From NCBI RefSeq assembly GCF_910588715.1, contig NZ_CAJURG010000001.1, positions 650,101 through 714,100 on the forward strand: a DNA stretch of 64,000 bases, in the 5' to 3' direction. A program made the translations under genes and the position numbers. The stretch comes from an uncultured Clostridium sp. (GTDB taxonomy: Bacteria > Bacillota > Clostridia > Clostridiales > Clostridiaceae). Shown piece after piece: positions 1-6,699 of this stretch. Each line of letters opens with the position of its first letter. The first letter of the stretch is position 1. The notes under the pieces are model-generated. The model made no database searches and was not told the origin of the DNA. It saw only the letters and a list, made by a program, of their open reading frames with translations.

Positions 1-552
1 TAATCCCCACATATTTGTTATCTTAAAAGATATAAGTCCAAATATATAACTAAAATAAAAATTAATAAATATACCTAAAATAATACTTATAAAATATATA
101 ATTATTCTAAATATACTTATATATCCAAAAAACTTATAAAATAAAAATGTAGTAGCAAAAAAAGCTATTATAAATATAATTACAAAATTATATAATATAT
201 TTCCAAGCCCTTGAAAAAACATTCTTTTTCTATAACTTATTGGTCTAACTAAATTAATTGCAATAGAACCATCTTTAACCTCACGTGAAATATCATAACT
301 TATATCAACATTTATCATTATTGATGTTAAAAATGATATAAATAAATATATTATCATTTCATTAAAATTAAATCCATTTAATATATTTTGAGAACTACTT
401 TCATAAATTGCCTTCCAAAGATAATAAGTAACAGCTAACATAAGAAAATCCCCAAACATAAATATTATTGCATTAGCTTTATATGAAATTAATCTTTGAA
501 ATACGTTTCTTGTAAAAGGTAAGTAAGGTCTTATACCTTTTATTTCTTTCAT
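1..552 (-). CDS. ABC-2 type permease, partial (3' end beyond window)
   Basis: This is an open frame from the ATG at 552 to the window edge, about 184 codons with no stop, so the C-terminus is missing. The start follows a GAGGTG ribosome site that lies in the last codons of the ATPase gene, one base away, which implies translational coupling. The protein begins MKEIKGIRPYLPF, then has several hydrophobic segments separated by short polar loops (for example the VRPISYRKRMFFQG loop). It resembles the ABC2_membrane_6 permeases that work with daunorubicin- or viologen-exporter-type ATPases. It would form the membrane channel of the exporter whose ATPase lies just upstream. The substrate cannot be told from sequence. 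Confidence 0.85.
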   Translation of the reverse strand, partial: MKEIKGIRPYLPFTRNVFQRLISYKANAIIFMFGDFLMLAVTYYLWKAIYESSSQNILNGFNFNEMIIYLFISFLTSIMINVDISYDISREVKDGSIAINLVRPISYRKRMFFQGLGNILYNFVIIFIIAFFATTFLFYKFFGYISIFRIIIYFISIILGIFINFYFSYIFGLISFKITNMWGL

Positions 553-553
553 T

Positions 554-1552
554 TTACACCTCGTTTCTATACATTTTCTTAACTATGTCCTCTATACTTG
601 TTTCTTTTACTGCAAAATCAATAACACTTAATTTTTTCATAACTCTCCCTATAATTTCTGATGAAGAAATTTTATTTTTATTAAATGTTATAGATAATTT
701 ATTTTCATTAAAATTTAATTTAAACTCACAATCATATTTCATTTCATTAAATTCATTAAAACTTTCTAAATTTATCTCTTCTTTTATTTGTATTTCAACC
801 GTAGTTAAATATCCAAATTTTTCTTTTACCCCATTAATTTCTCCATCATATATTTTTTTACCTTTATCAATTATAATTATCCTGCTACAAAGCTCTTCTA
901 TATCATTCAAATCATGAGTTGTTAATATAATTGTAGTATTATATTTCTCATTTATCTCTTTTATAGCTTTTCTAACACGCTCCTTTACAACAACGTCTAA
1001 GCCTATAGTTGGTTCATCTAAATATATTACCTTAGGATTATGTATAAGAGCTGCTGCTAAATCTGCCCTCATTCTTTGTCCTAATGATAAAGTTCTAACA
1101 GGACTTAAAAAGAACTCATCTAATTCTAATACTTCTTTTAAAAAATTCATTCTTTCATTAAAATCCTCATCACTCACGTCATAAATATCCTTTAGTAAAG
1201 AAAAGGTTTCAGATATAGGCAAGTCCCACCACAATTGTGTCTTTTGTCCAAAGACTACTCCAATATTTTTAGCATTCTTTTCTCTATTTTCATAAGGAAC
1301 TAAACCATTTACAGAAACAATCCCATTAGTAGGTTTTAAAATTCCTGTCATCATTTTTATTGTTGTTGATTTTCCTGCTCCATTTGCTCCTATATACCCT
1401 ACTATTTCTCCATCATCTATTTCAAAGCTAATATTATCTACTGCCTTTTTAATAGTATATTCTGATGTAAAAAATGACTTTATAGCACCCTTAAAACCTG
1501 CATATTTTTTATTAATTTTAAAATCCTTACTTAAATTCTCTACCCTTATCAA
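554..1552 (-). CDS. ABC transporter ATP-binding protein, drug-exporter type
   Basis: This is a cytoplasmic ATPase subunit of an ABC exporter. Walker A (GANGAGKST) is near residues 55-63, an LSLGQRMRADLA signature follows around 155, and Walker B (VIYLDEP) with an H-loop (TTHDLND) comes after it. A C-terminal extension of about 110 residues is typical of the NatA/DrrA-like group that pairs with ABC2_membrane_6 permeases. I chose the TTG start at 1552 because the AAGGTGA ribosome site sits 6 bases before it; a GTG three codons upstream lies inside that site. The gene is first in an operon with the permease at 1-552. A TATAAT-like -10 is at 1587-1592. The transported compound is unknown. Confidence 0.9.
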   Translation of the reverse strand: MIRVENLSKDFKINKKYAGFKGAIKSFFTSEYTIKKAVDNISFEIDDGEIVGYIGANGAGKSTTIKMMTGILKPTNGIVSVNGLVPYENREKNAKNIGVVFGQKTQLWWDLPISETFSLLKDIYDVSDEDFNERMNFLKEVLELDEFFLSPVRTLSLGQRMRADLAAALIHNPKVIYLDEPTIGLDVVVKERVRKAIKEINEKYNTTIILTTHDLNDIEELCSRIIIIDKGKKIYDGEINGVKEKFGYLTTVEIQIKEEINLESFNEFNEMKYDCEFKLNFNENKLSITFNKNKISSSEIIGRVMKKLSVIDFAVKETSIEDIVKKMYRNEV

Positions 1553-1682
1553 GAAACTCACCTTCTTAAATTTTACTTTAGTTTATATTATACCATTTAT
1601 TTCCTTTTGATCACTCTATTTTTATTCTTTTATATTTTTTCATAAAACAAAAAGACAACTAAGAAATTTATATTTATAATAA

Positions 1683-1717
1683 AAAGGCTAAATATCCATT
1701 TTGAATATTTAGCCTTT
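1683..1717 (-). terminator. intrinsic terminator, bidirectional
   Basis: A 13-bp perfect stem (AAAGGCTAAATAT arm) with an A-rich/T-rich flank lies between the Rpn-like remnant and the ABC operon. It would end minus-strand transcription coming from the remnant. Confidence 0.75.
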
Positions 1718-1758
1718 ACAAATTATTTAATTACTATCTACAAATTAAATTTTATTAT

Positions 1759-2222
1759 TTACTTACAACTTAATTTAATTTTTAATCCCTCATTCACTAC
1801 AGACATATCTGTATCTAATATGTTAGCAACATCTTTAGCATCCATGTTCTTTAATAACATTTTTCCATTGCATTTTTTATACCTTATAATATTTCATCTT
1901 CTTCAAATAGTTTTGCTGATTCTTTTGCTAACTTTTCTGCAAGGTTTTTAGCTTTTTTTGATAATTCTTTTATCTTCTTTAAGTCATTTTTATTGTGAGC
2001 TTTTTCTAATTCTTTTCTTAAATTAAATAATTGAAGAGGCATCAAAGGATACATTTTCTTTTCTTTAAGCTCTTTATCTGTATATTTCCAATATTTTATT
2101 ACATCTAATGTATAAATTATTTCTTGTTCATCTGAAAATATTATTTTTAACTTTAATTGATTTTTAATACTTTTGTTTTCTTCAAAATCTAATTTTACTT
2201 TCTCCTTTTCCAAATAAACATC
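1759..2222 (-). pseudogene. Rpn-family (PD-(D/E)XK nuclease/transposase-like) C-terminal fragment, frameshifted
   Basis: The reading frame ending at 1884 encodes a MYPLMPLQLFNLRKELE segment followed by a Lys/Glu-rich helix, the pattern I know from the C-terminal half of Rpn-type recombination-promoting nucleases. It stops at ...KLFEEDEIL. A second frame, 1759 to about 1887, carries on with MEKMLLKNMDAKDVANILDT and so on, which is the usual end of that family. The two join by a single frameshift near 1885. There is no proper start: the open frame begins just after a stop at 2226, with only a TTG at 2213, and the whole N-terminal catalytic half is absent. I read it as a dead, truncated copy. 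Family assignment is by recall of the conserved motif and was not searched. Confidence 0.65.
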
Positions 2223-2267
2223 AACTTTTTATGTTATATTATAGCCTATATTTTTTATTCTTAAACT

Positions 2268-2323
2268 AAAAGGAGTTGCATCATATTGAAAATTTTAAAT
2301 TCAATATAGCTACAACTCCTTTT
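2268..2323. repeat. hairpin repeat A (terminator-like)
   Basis: An imperfect long hairpin with AAAAGGAGTTG / CAACTCCTTTT arms. Its centre (2281-2306) matches the centre of the hairpin at 25987-26038 at 25 of 26 positions. It can act as a terminator in both directions. For merR it is the first such structure downstream. Confidence 0.7.
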
Positions 2324-2390
2324 AAATTAATTTAAATTTTTTAACACTTCATTCACTAAATATTTTAAATTAATCAATTAAAATTTCAAT

Positions 2391-2434
2391 ATTGAACTAT
2401 AGTTTAATATCCCCCTATTGAACTATAGTTCAAT
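2391..2434. promoter_or_regulatory. paired palindromic operator-like sites
   Basis: ATTGAACTATAGTTCAAT (2417-2434) is a perfect 18-bp palindrome. The copy at 2391-2408 differs at one base. The two are in direct order, 26 bp start to start, separated by a C-rich octamer that reads as a ribosome-site-like GGGGG on the minus strand. The layout looks like a repressor-controlled promoter and leader, but no gene follows on either strand. Confidence 0.5.
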
Positions 2435-2570
2435 ATTCATTTTTTTAAATTTTTTTCAATTATTATTTAATTAATTCTCTCTTAAATGCTCTTTGCATTA
2501 ATGAATTAAAGTTATCTTCTAATTCTTTTAAACTATTCTCCATTTCAAATTGTAATTTGTGTAATAGATA

Positions 2571-3443
2571 CTATTCTGTATATTCAGGATAGTTCTTGAT
2601 AAATTGTTCATTTGCTTTTATCATTTGCTCATAATATTCATTATATAATGGACTTAACTTTCTCATTGCAGGTATAAATCTTTCATAATATCCATTGGTA
2701 CTACAAACTTGTTTCATTAATTCCATTATTCTATTTGTAGGTAAATTTTTAAATTCTTCTGTTTTTTTATATTCATTATATTTATCTAGTGATTCTTTAT
2801 TTTTCTTTACAAACTCATCTATATTCTTTATATTTTTATCTCTAGCTTGAAGAATATTATTTATTCTTTCTTGACCTTCTTTACTCGAGTATTCTTTTAA
2901 ATACTCATCCAAATATTCTTGCAAATCTTTCGGTATTTCAATATTAGGTACATTATCAAAAAAATCAATAATTTCTTTAAATGCTTCCATTTGTTCTTTT
3001 GTTTCAATTCTTCCTGTAAGATACCTAGAAAAATTCAAACTTATAAATTTTCCATAATAGCTAGGAAATAAATCCATCAGTTTTTTAATAATAATTGTTT
3101 TAGAATTTATATTATTTATTTCTTTTTCTAATTTTTCTAAATTTTCTCCATTACATAGCCTTTGTAGAATATCCTTTTTTGTTTTTTCTTGCTCTAATTC
3201 AAGAGTTTTCTTATATAGAATACTTTTTAATTCTTCTGTATTATCAAGAACACTTTTAATTTCAGATATACTTAATCCTAATCTTCTATATAAAGCAATT
3301 TGTTTTAGTATTTCTATATCCTGCTCTGAAAAATCCCTATATCCATTTTCTAGGATATTTGGACGTATTAGCCTTTGCTCTGCATAATATTCAACTGCTT
3401 TTTTAGTTAAATTACACAATTTTGCAACTTCATTTATTAACAT
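2571..3443 (-). CDS. MerR family transcriptional regulator (shortened by in-frame TAG)
   Basis: The N-terminal 70 residues are a MerR winged HTH (INEVAKLCNLTKKAVEYYAEQ, then NGYRDFSEQDIEILKQI). A helical dimerisation region and an uncharacterised C-terminal effector region of about 180 residues follow. I chose the ATG at 3443 because GAGGTG sits 7 bases before it; the GTG at 3452 is part of that site. The frame ends at TAG (2571-2573) after NYPEYTE, but the same frame then runs on for 36 codons to TAA at 2463-2465 with the same amphipathic helical character. The gene has its own MerR-type promoter and is probably autoregulated. The ligand and targets are unknown. Confidence 0.85.
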   Translation of the reverse strand: MLINEVAKLCNLTKKAVEYYAEQRLIRPNILENGYRDFSEQDIEILKQIALYRRLGLSISEIKSVLDNTEELKSILYKKTLELEQEKTKKDILQRLCNGENLEKLEKEINNINSKTIIIKKLMDLFPSYYGKFISLNFSRYLTGRIETKEQMEAFKEIIDFFDNVPNIEIPKDLQEYLDEYLKEYSSKEGQERINNILQARDKNIKNIDEFVKKNKESLDKYNEYKKTEEFKNLPTNRIMELMKQVCSTNGYYERFIPAMRKLSPLYNEYYEQMIKANEQFIKNYPEYTE

Positions 3444-3457
3444 TATAATCACCTCTG

Positions 3458-3541
3458 TTATAATTGTAAGCTAACCTGTAAGGTTATAGTCAAGTAATTA
3501 TTCAAATAAATTTTGCTTTTACTTTTCTTTCTTATTTTCAT
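3458..3541 (-). CDS. possible 27-residue leader or remnant ORF
   Basis: An ATG at 3541 lies 8 bases after a strong GGAGGA ribosome site. The frame encodes a Lys-rich start (MKIRKKSKSKIYLNNYL) and a hydrophobic end, and stops at 3458, so it reads straight through the merR promoter. A dyad ACAGAT-(7)-ATCTGT lies just upstream at about 3558-3576. It may be a leader peptide or the debris of a lost gene. The ribosome site is the only real support. Confidence 0.3.
   Translation of the reverse strand: MKIRKKSKSKIYLNNYLTITLQVSLQL
3463..3493 (-). promoter_or_regulatory. MerR-type promoter with 19-bp spacer and operator
   Basis: The -35 is TTGACT (3488-3493) and the -10 is TACAAT (3463-3468), separated by exactly 19 bp. 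The spacer holds the inverted repeat TAACCT-TAC-AGGTTA. An over-long spacer with a dyad between the two boxes is the hallmark of promoters that MerR proteins untwist, so the adjacent merR gene very likely regulates itself here. Confidence 0.85.
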
Positions 3542-3833
3542 AATCATTCCTCCTCGACAGATTATATTTATCTGTTAGTTAATTATACTGAATTCTGGGT
3601 TTTTTCCCACTATTATTAAAATGTTTCAATTTAAATGATTTGATTTTTAATTCTCTAAAATTTCGTAAGGATATGTGACATTAGAATGATTTATTAAACT
3701 TATAAACCTTTTGAAGTTCTGTTACAAAGCTAACTCTTTTAAATTATTGGCAAAAGGAGTTTTTTTATATACTCATTACTTAAGCTAATCTGAACATACC
3801 TGCATAGCAGGTAGTATTCTTTTATATAAAAAA
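3542..3833. other. gene-free stretch with two hairpins
   Basis: No convincing gene on either strand. There is a plus-strand terminator-like hairpin at 3732-3766 (AACTCTTTT/AAAAGGAGTT followed by a T run) and a perfect 7-3-7 palindrome at 3797-3813 (TACCTGC-ATA-GCAGGTA). The plus-strand terminator has no recognisable gene in front of it, which fits the idea that the stretch is a gene graveyard. Confidence 0.5.
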
Positions 3834-3861
3834 AAGCAACTAAGAATTTTCTTAGTTGCTT
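3834..3861 (-). terminator. terminator of the tRNA operon
   Basis: A 13-bp stem (AAGCAACTAAGAA) with a four-base AATT loop, followed on the minus strand by a run of T residues, starts right after the CCA of tRNA-Lys. Confidence 0.85.
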
Positions 3862-3937
3862 TGGTGGCTTACCGGGGAATCGAACCCCGGACACCTTGAT
3901 TAAAAGTCAAGTGCTCTACCGACTGAGCTAGTAAACC
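3862..3937 (-). tRNA. tRNA-Lys (UUU)
   Basis: A full cloverleaf: acceptor GGTTTAC/GTAAGCC with one G-T pair, anticodon loop CTTTTAA with anticodon TTT, a canonical TTCGATTC T-loop, discriminator A and an encoded CCA. It is the last of four tRNAs on this transcript. Confidence 0.96.
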
Positions 3938-3945
3938 AAAATAAA

Positions 3946-4020
3946 TGGCAGGGATAGCAGGATTCGAACCTACGAATACCACAGTCAAAGTGTGGTGCCT
4001 TACCGCTTGGCGATATCCCT
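3946..4020 (-). tRNA. tRNA-Gln (UUG)
   Basis: Acceptor AGGGATA/TATCCCT, D-arm with AAGCGGTAAGG, anticodon stem CCACA/TGTGG around loop CTTTGAC (anticodon TTG), T-loop TTCGAAT, discriminator G, CCA encoded. Confidence 0.96.
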
Positions 4021-4023
4021 AAG

Positions 4024-4100
4024 TGGGGTGAACGATGGGACTCGAACCCACGACAACCAGTGCCACAAACTGGCGCTCTACCAACTGAACTACGTTCACC
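4024..4100 (-). tRNA. tRNA-His (GUG)
   Basis: Acceptor GTGAACG/CGTTCAC with the extra 5' G (-1) opposite C73 that marks tRNA-His, anticodon stem CCAGT/ACTGG around loop TTGTGGC (anticodon GTG), and an encoded CCA. Confidence 0.96.
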
Positions 4101-4110
4101 TCATTTTTAA

Positions 4111-4187
<77 letters not shown>

Positions 4188-4215
4188 ATATTAAGCATTG
4201 CTTACTACGTTGTCT

Positions 4216-4244
4216 AGTATATTATCTTTGTCGACTTTTGTCAA
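4216..4244 (-). promoter_or_regulatory. promoter of the tRNA operon
   Basis: A perfect -35 TTGACA (4239-4244), 17-bp spacer, and -10 TATACT (4216-4221), about 30 bp before tRNA-Arg. Confidence 0.88.
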
Positions 4245-4290
4245 CACTCTTTTTTAAATTTTTTTATTTATTTTTCAAAATTTATTATCA

Positions 4291-4320
4291 TAGACTATTA
4301 ACCTCTTTAAATGCTATAAT
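4291..4320 (+). promoter_or_regulatory. probable promoter of the aldo/keto reductase gene
   Basis: A perfect -10 TATAAT at 4315-4320 with a weaker -35 (TAGACT, 4291-4296) at 18 bp spacing, about 50 bp before the start codon. Confidence 0.5.
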
Positions 4321-4371
4321 GTAAATGATTAAATTAAAAATTATTTTTATAGAGGGGATTGAAATATATTT

Positions 4372-5289
4372 ATGAATAAAATAATAATGGCAAATGGTAA
4401 TATCAAAGCATCTGAAATAGGACTAGGATGTATGAGAATTTCAGAAATGGACAAAACTTCAGTTAATAGTTTAATTAATACAGCTTTAGATTGTGGAGTT
4501 AATTTCTTTGATCATGCAGATATTTATGGAAATGGAAAATCAGAAGAAATTTTTAGTGAAGCTCTTTCTATGTCTCCGTCTCTAAGAGAAAAAATTATTC
4601 TTCAATCTAAATGTTCTATTAGAGCTGGATTTTATGATTACTCTAAAGAACATATTATAAATTCGGTGGATTCTATATTAAAAAGATTAAAAACTGAATA
4701 TTTAGATATATTATTATTGCATAGACCAGATACACTAATGGAACCTGAAGAGGTAAATGAAGCCTTTGAAAAATTATATAATGAAGGTAAGGTTAGAAAT
4801 TTTGGTGTAAGTAATCATAATTCAATGCAAATAGAATTATTAAATAAGTATTTAAAAAATAAAATTACTATTAATCAACTTCAATTTAGTATTATGCATA
4901 CTGGAATTATAGACTCTGGATTAAATGTAAACATGAAAATATCACCTTCTATAGATAGAGATGGATCAATTTTAGAATATTGCCGCTTAAAAGATATAAA
5001 TATTCAAGCATGGTCACCTTATCAATATGGATTTTTTGAAGGTACATTTTTAAATAATCCAAAATTTCCTGAGCTTAATAAAAAACTTGAAGAATTAGCT
5101 GAAAAATATAGTGTAAGTCCTACTGCAATTGCAACAGCATGGATACTTAGACATCCAGCTAAAATACAAACTATTGTTGGTACAACAAATAAAAATAGAT
5201 TAAGAGATATATGTACTGCTTCTAATGTTAAATTAACTCGTGAAGAATGGTATTCAATTTATTTATCAGCAGGAAATAAACTTCCTTAA
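4372..5289 (+). CDS. aldo/keto reductase (YdhF-like)
   Basis: A 305-residue NAD(P)H-dependent oxidoreductase of the AKR TIM-barrel superfamily that reduces carbonyl compounds in the cytoplasm. The catalytic tetrad is visible: D47 and Y52 (FFDHADIYG), K80 (ILQSKC) and H117 (LLLHRPD). The GVSNHN motif and the C-terminal cofactor site VGTTNKNRL are intact, and the length is normal. It most resembles the E. coli YdhF group. The nearest ribosome-like site (AGAGGGG) is rather far from the ATG, about 14 bases, so translation may be modest. The MFS gene follows in the same direction after 158 bases. The substrate is unknown. Confidence 0.9.
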   Translation: MNKIIMANGNIKASEIGLGCMRISEMDKTSVNSLINTALDCGVNFFDHADIYGNGKSEEIFSEALSMSPSLREKIILQSKCSIRAGFYDYSKEHIINSVDSILKRLKTEYLDILLLHRPDTLMEPEEVNEAFEKLYNEGKVRNFGVSNHNSMQIELLNKYLKNKITINQLQFSIMHTGIIDSGLNVNMKISPSIDRDGSILEYCRLKDINIQAWSPYQYGFFEGTFLNNPKFPELNKKLEELAEKYSVSPTAIATAWILRHPAKIQTIVGTTNKNRLRDICTASNVKLTREEWYSIYLSAGNKLP

Positions 5290-5447
5290 AAATTAAATTA
5301 TAAATTTATTTACAATTAAAAGTGAAATATTTATTTTTTGTAGATTTTAAATTATTATATAAAATTTACTTTAAATTTATATTTCATTTTTCTTTTTACT
5401 ATTTTATTATTATAAATATAAATATTTTTTTAAAAACGGAGAAAAAA

Positions 5448-6623
5448 ATGAATCAAAAAAATAAATCATTAATATTTATCATAGTTTTAAATATGTTTAG
5501 TTCACTTGCATTTAACATGGCCCATCCAGTTACTCCTATGTTTATAAATAAACTTGGGTTACCAACATTTATGTTTGGATTATTCTTTGCAACAATGTCT
5601 GTTGGTAATTTTATTGGCTCACCCTTATTTGGTAGTTTATCAGATAAAAAAGGAAGAATTAAATTTTTAATATTAGGAGCTATAGGATATGGTATAAGTC
5701 AGCTTGGATTTGGATTTAATACAAATCCATTTATAATACTTATATTTAGATTTACAGGGGGATTTTTTGTAGTAAGTTATTTAACTACATCAATGGCATA
5801 TTTAACTGATATTACAACAAAAGAAAATAGAACAAAATATATTACATATTATGCAGCTGCAAATACAATTGGTTCTTCTTTAGGATCACTTCTTGGAGGT
5901 GTGTTAGGTAAAAATAATTTTAAATATACCTTCTTTTCACAATTTATTTTATGTTTAATTTTAGGTATATTAGTATATTTTCTACTAGAAGAACCAAAAA
6001 AAGAAAAAACTTCAATAAATCTAAAATCAAATATTTATAATAAAAATAACTATTTAAAACTTTTAAATAAAAACTTAGTAATTATGTTTATAATAGTTAT
6101 AACCTTTTACTTTGCTTCTACAAGCTATAATTCCACTATTAATTATTATATAGAAGATGTTTTAAATCTTCCTCCAACATTCATAGGTGGCTTTTTAGCT
6201 CTTGTTGGAATAATTGGATTTATTGTTAATTTAATTTTTACTCCATTGCTTGGAAAACTATTTAGGGAAATTAATGTATTTAAAACAATAACTTTATGTA
6301 TTATAGTTTCACTATTTCTTATGGTAATATCAAATAATGTTATTTTATTTTTAACATATGCAGTAATATTTACATCATTTGCAAGTATACATATTCCACT
6401 GCAACAAAGTATAATAACAAAACTTTCACAAAAAAATTATGGCTCTATTATGGGTATTTTTAATTCTTCTAAAGCAATAGGTCAAGTTACAGGCTCATTA
6501 ACTGCAGGGTTTATCTTTGATATAGGAAATAAGTTACCATTTTTAATTTCTGCAGTTTTAGTTTTTATAAGCTTTATAGTTTTAATTCCATTAAACTCTA
6601 ATTTAATTTCAAATAATAAATAA
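5448..6623 (+). CDS. MFS transporter
   Basis: A 12-helix major facilitator of 391 residues. Motif A of the loop between helices 2 and 3 is clear (GNFIGSPLFGSLSDKKGRIK). Two six-helix halves are separated by a Lys-rich central loop near residues 175-210. I placed the start at 5448, 6 bases after a GGAG site; an open frame extends 42 codons upstream to 5322 but has no ribosome site and is low-complexity AT-rich sequence. It resembles drug or sugar efflux members. The substrate is undetermined. It may share a transcript with the aldo/keto reductase. Confidence 0.88.
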   Translation: MNQKNKSLIFIIVLNMFSSLAFNMAHPVTPMFINKLGLPTFMFGLFFATMSVGNFIGSPLFGSLSDKKGRIKFLILGAIGYGISQLGFGFNTNPFIILIFRFTGGFFVVSYLTTSMAYLTDITTKENRTKYITYYAAANTIGSSLGSLLGGVLGKNNFKYTFFSQFILCLILGILVYFLLEEPKKEKTSINLKSNIYNKNNYLKLLNKNLVIMFIIVITFYFASTSYNSTINYYIEDVLNLPPTFIGGFLALVGIIGFIVNLIFTPLLGKLFREINVFKTITLCIIVSLFLMVISNNVILFLTYAVIFTSFASIHIPLQQSIITKLSQKNYGSIMGIFNSSKAIGQVTGSLTAGFIFDIGNKLPFLISAVLVFISFIVLIPLNSNLISNNK

Positions 6624-6630
6624 AAAATTA

Positions 6631-6666
6631 AAAAATACTCAAGATTTAAATATCTTGAGTATTTTT
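6631..6666. terminator. bidirectional terminator, MFS gene / clpB
   Basis: A strong stem (AATACTCAAGA arm) with T runs on both strands between two convergent genes. Confidence 0.85.
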
Positions 6667-6699
6667 ATACTACATATAGTTAATTATTTTTAGTTTATG

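Larger units (their letters stand above)
2214..2570. other. gene-free stretch with hairpin and paired palindromes
   Basis: This stretch holds the C-terminal continuation of the merR frame beyond its TAG (2463-2570), two 18-bp palindromes (2391-2408 and 2417-2434), a long hairpin (2268-2323), and a few codons of apparent coding debris (around 2325-2375). No intact gene is visible. Confidence 0.6.

Noticed and set aside
3797..3813. TACCTGC-ATA-GCAGGTA palindrome as a regulator site
   Set aside because: A single isolated copy with no gene close enough to control; kept only as a note in the gap description.
5322..5447. Extra 42-residue N-terminus on the MFS transporter
   Set aside because: Low-complexity AT-rich coding with no ribosome site; the ATG at 5448 has a well-placed GGAG and starts a normal MFS helix.
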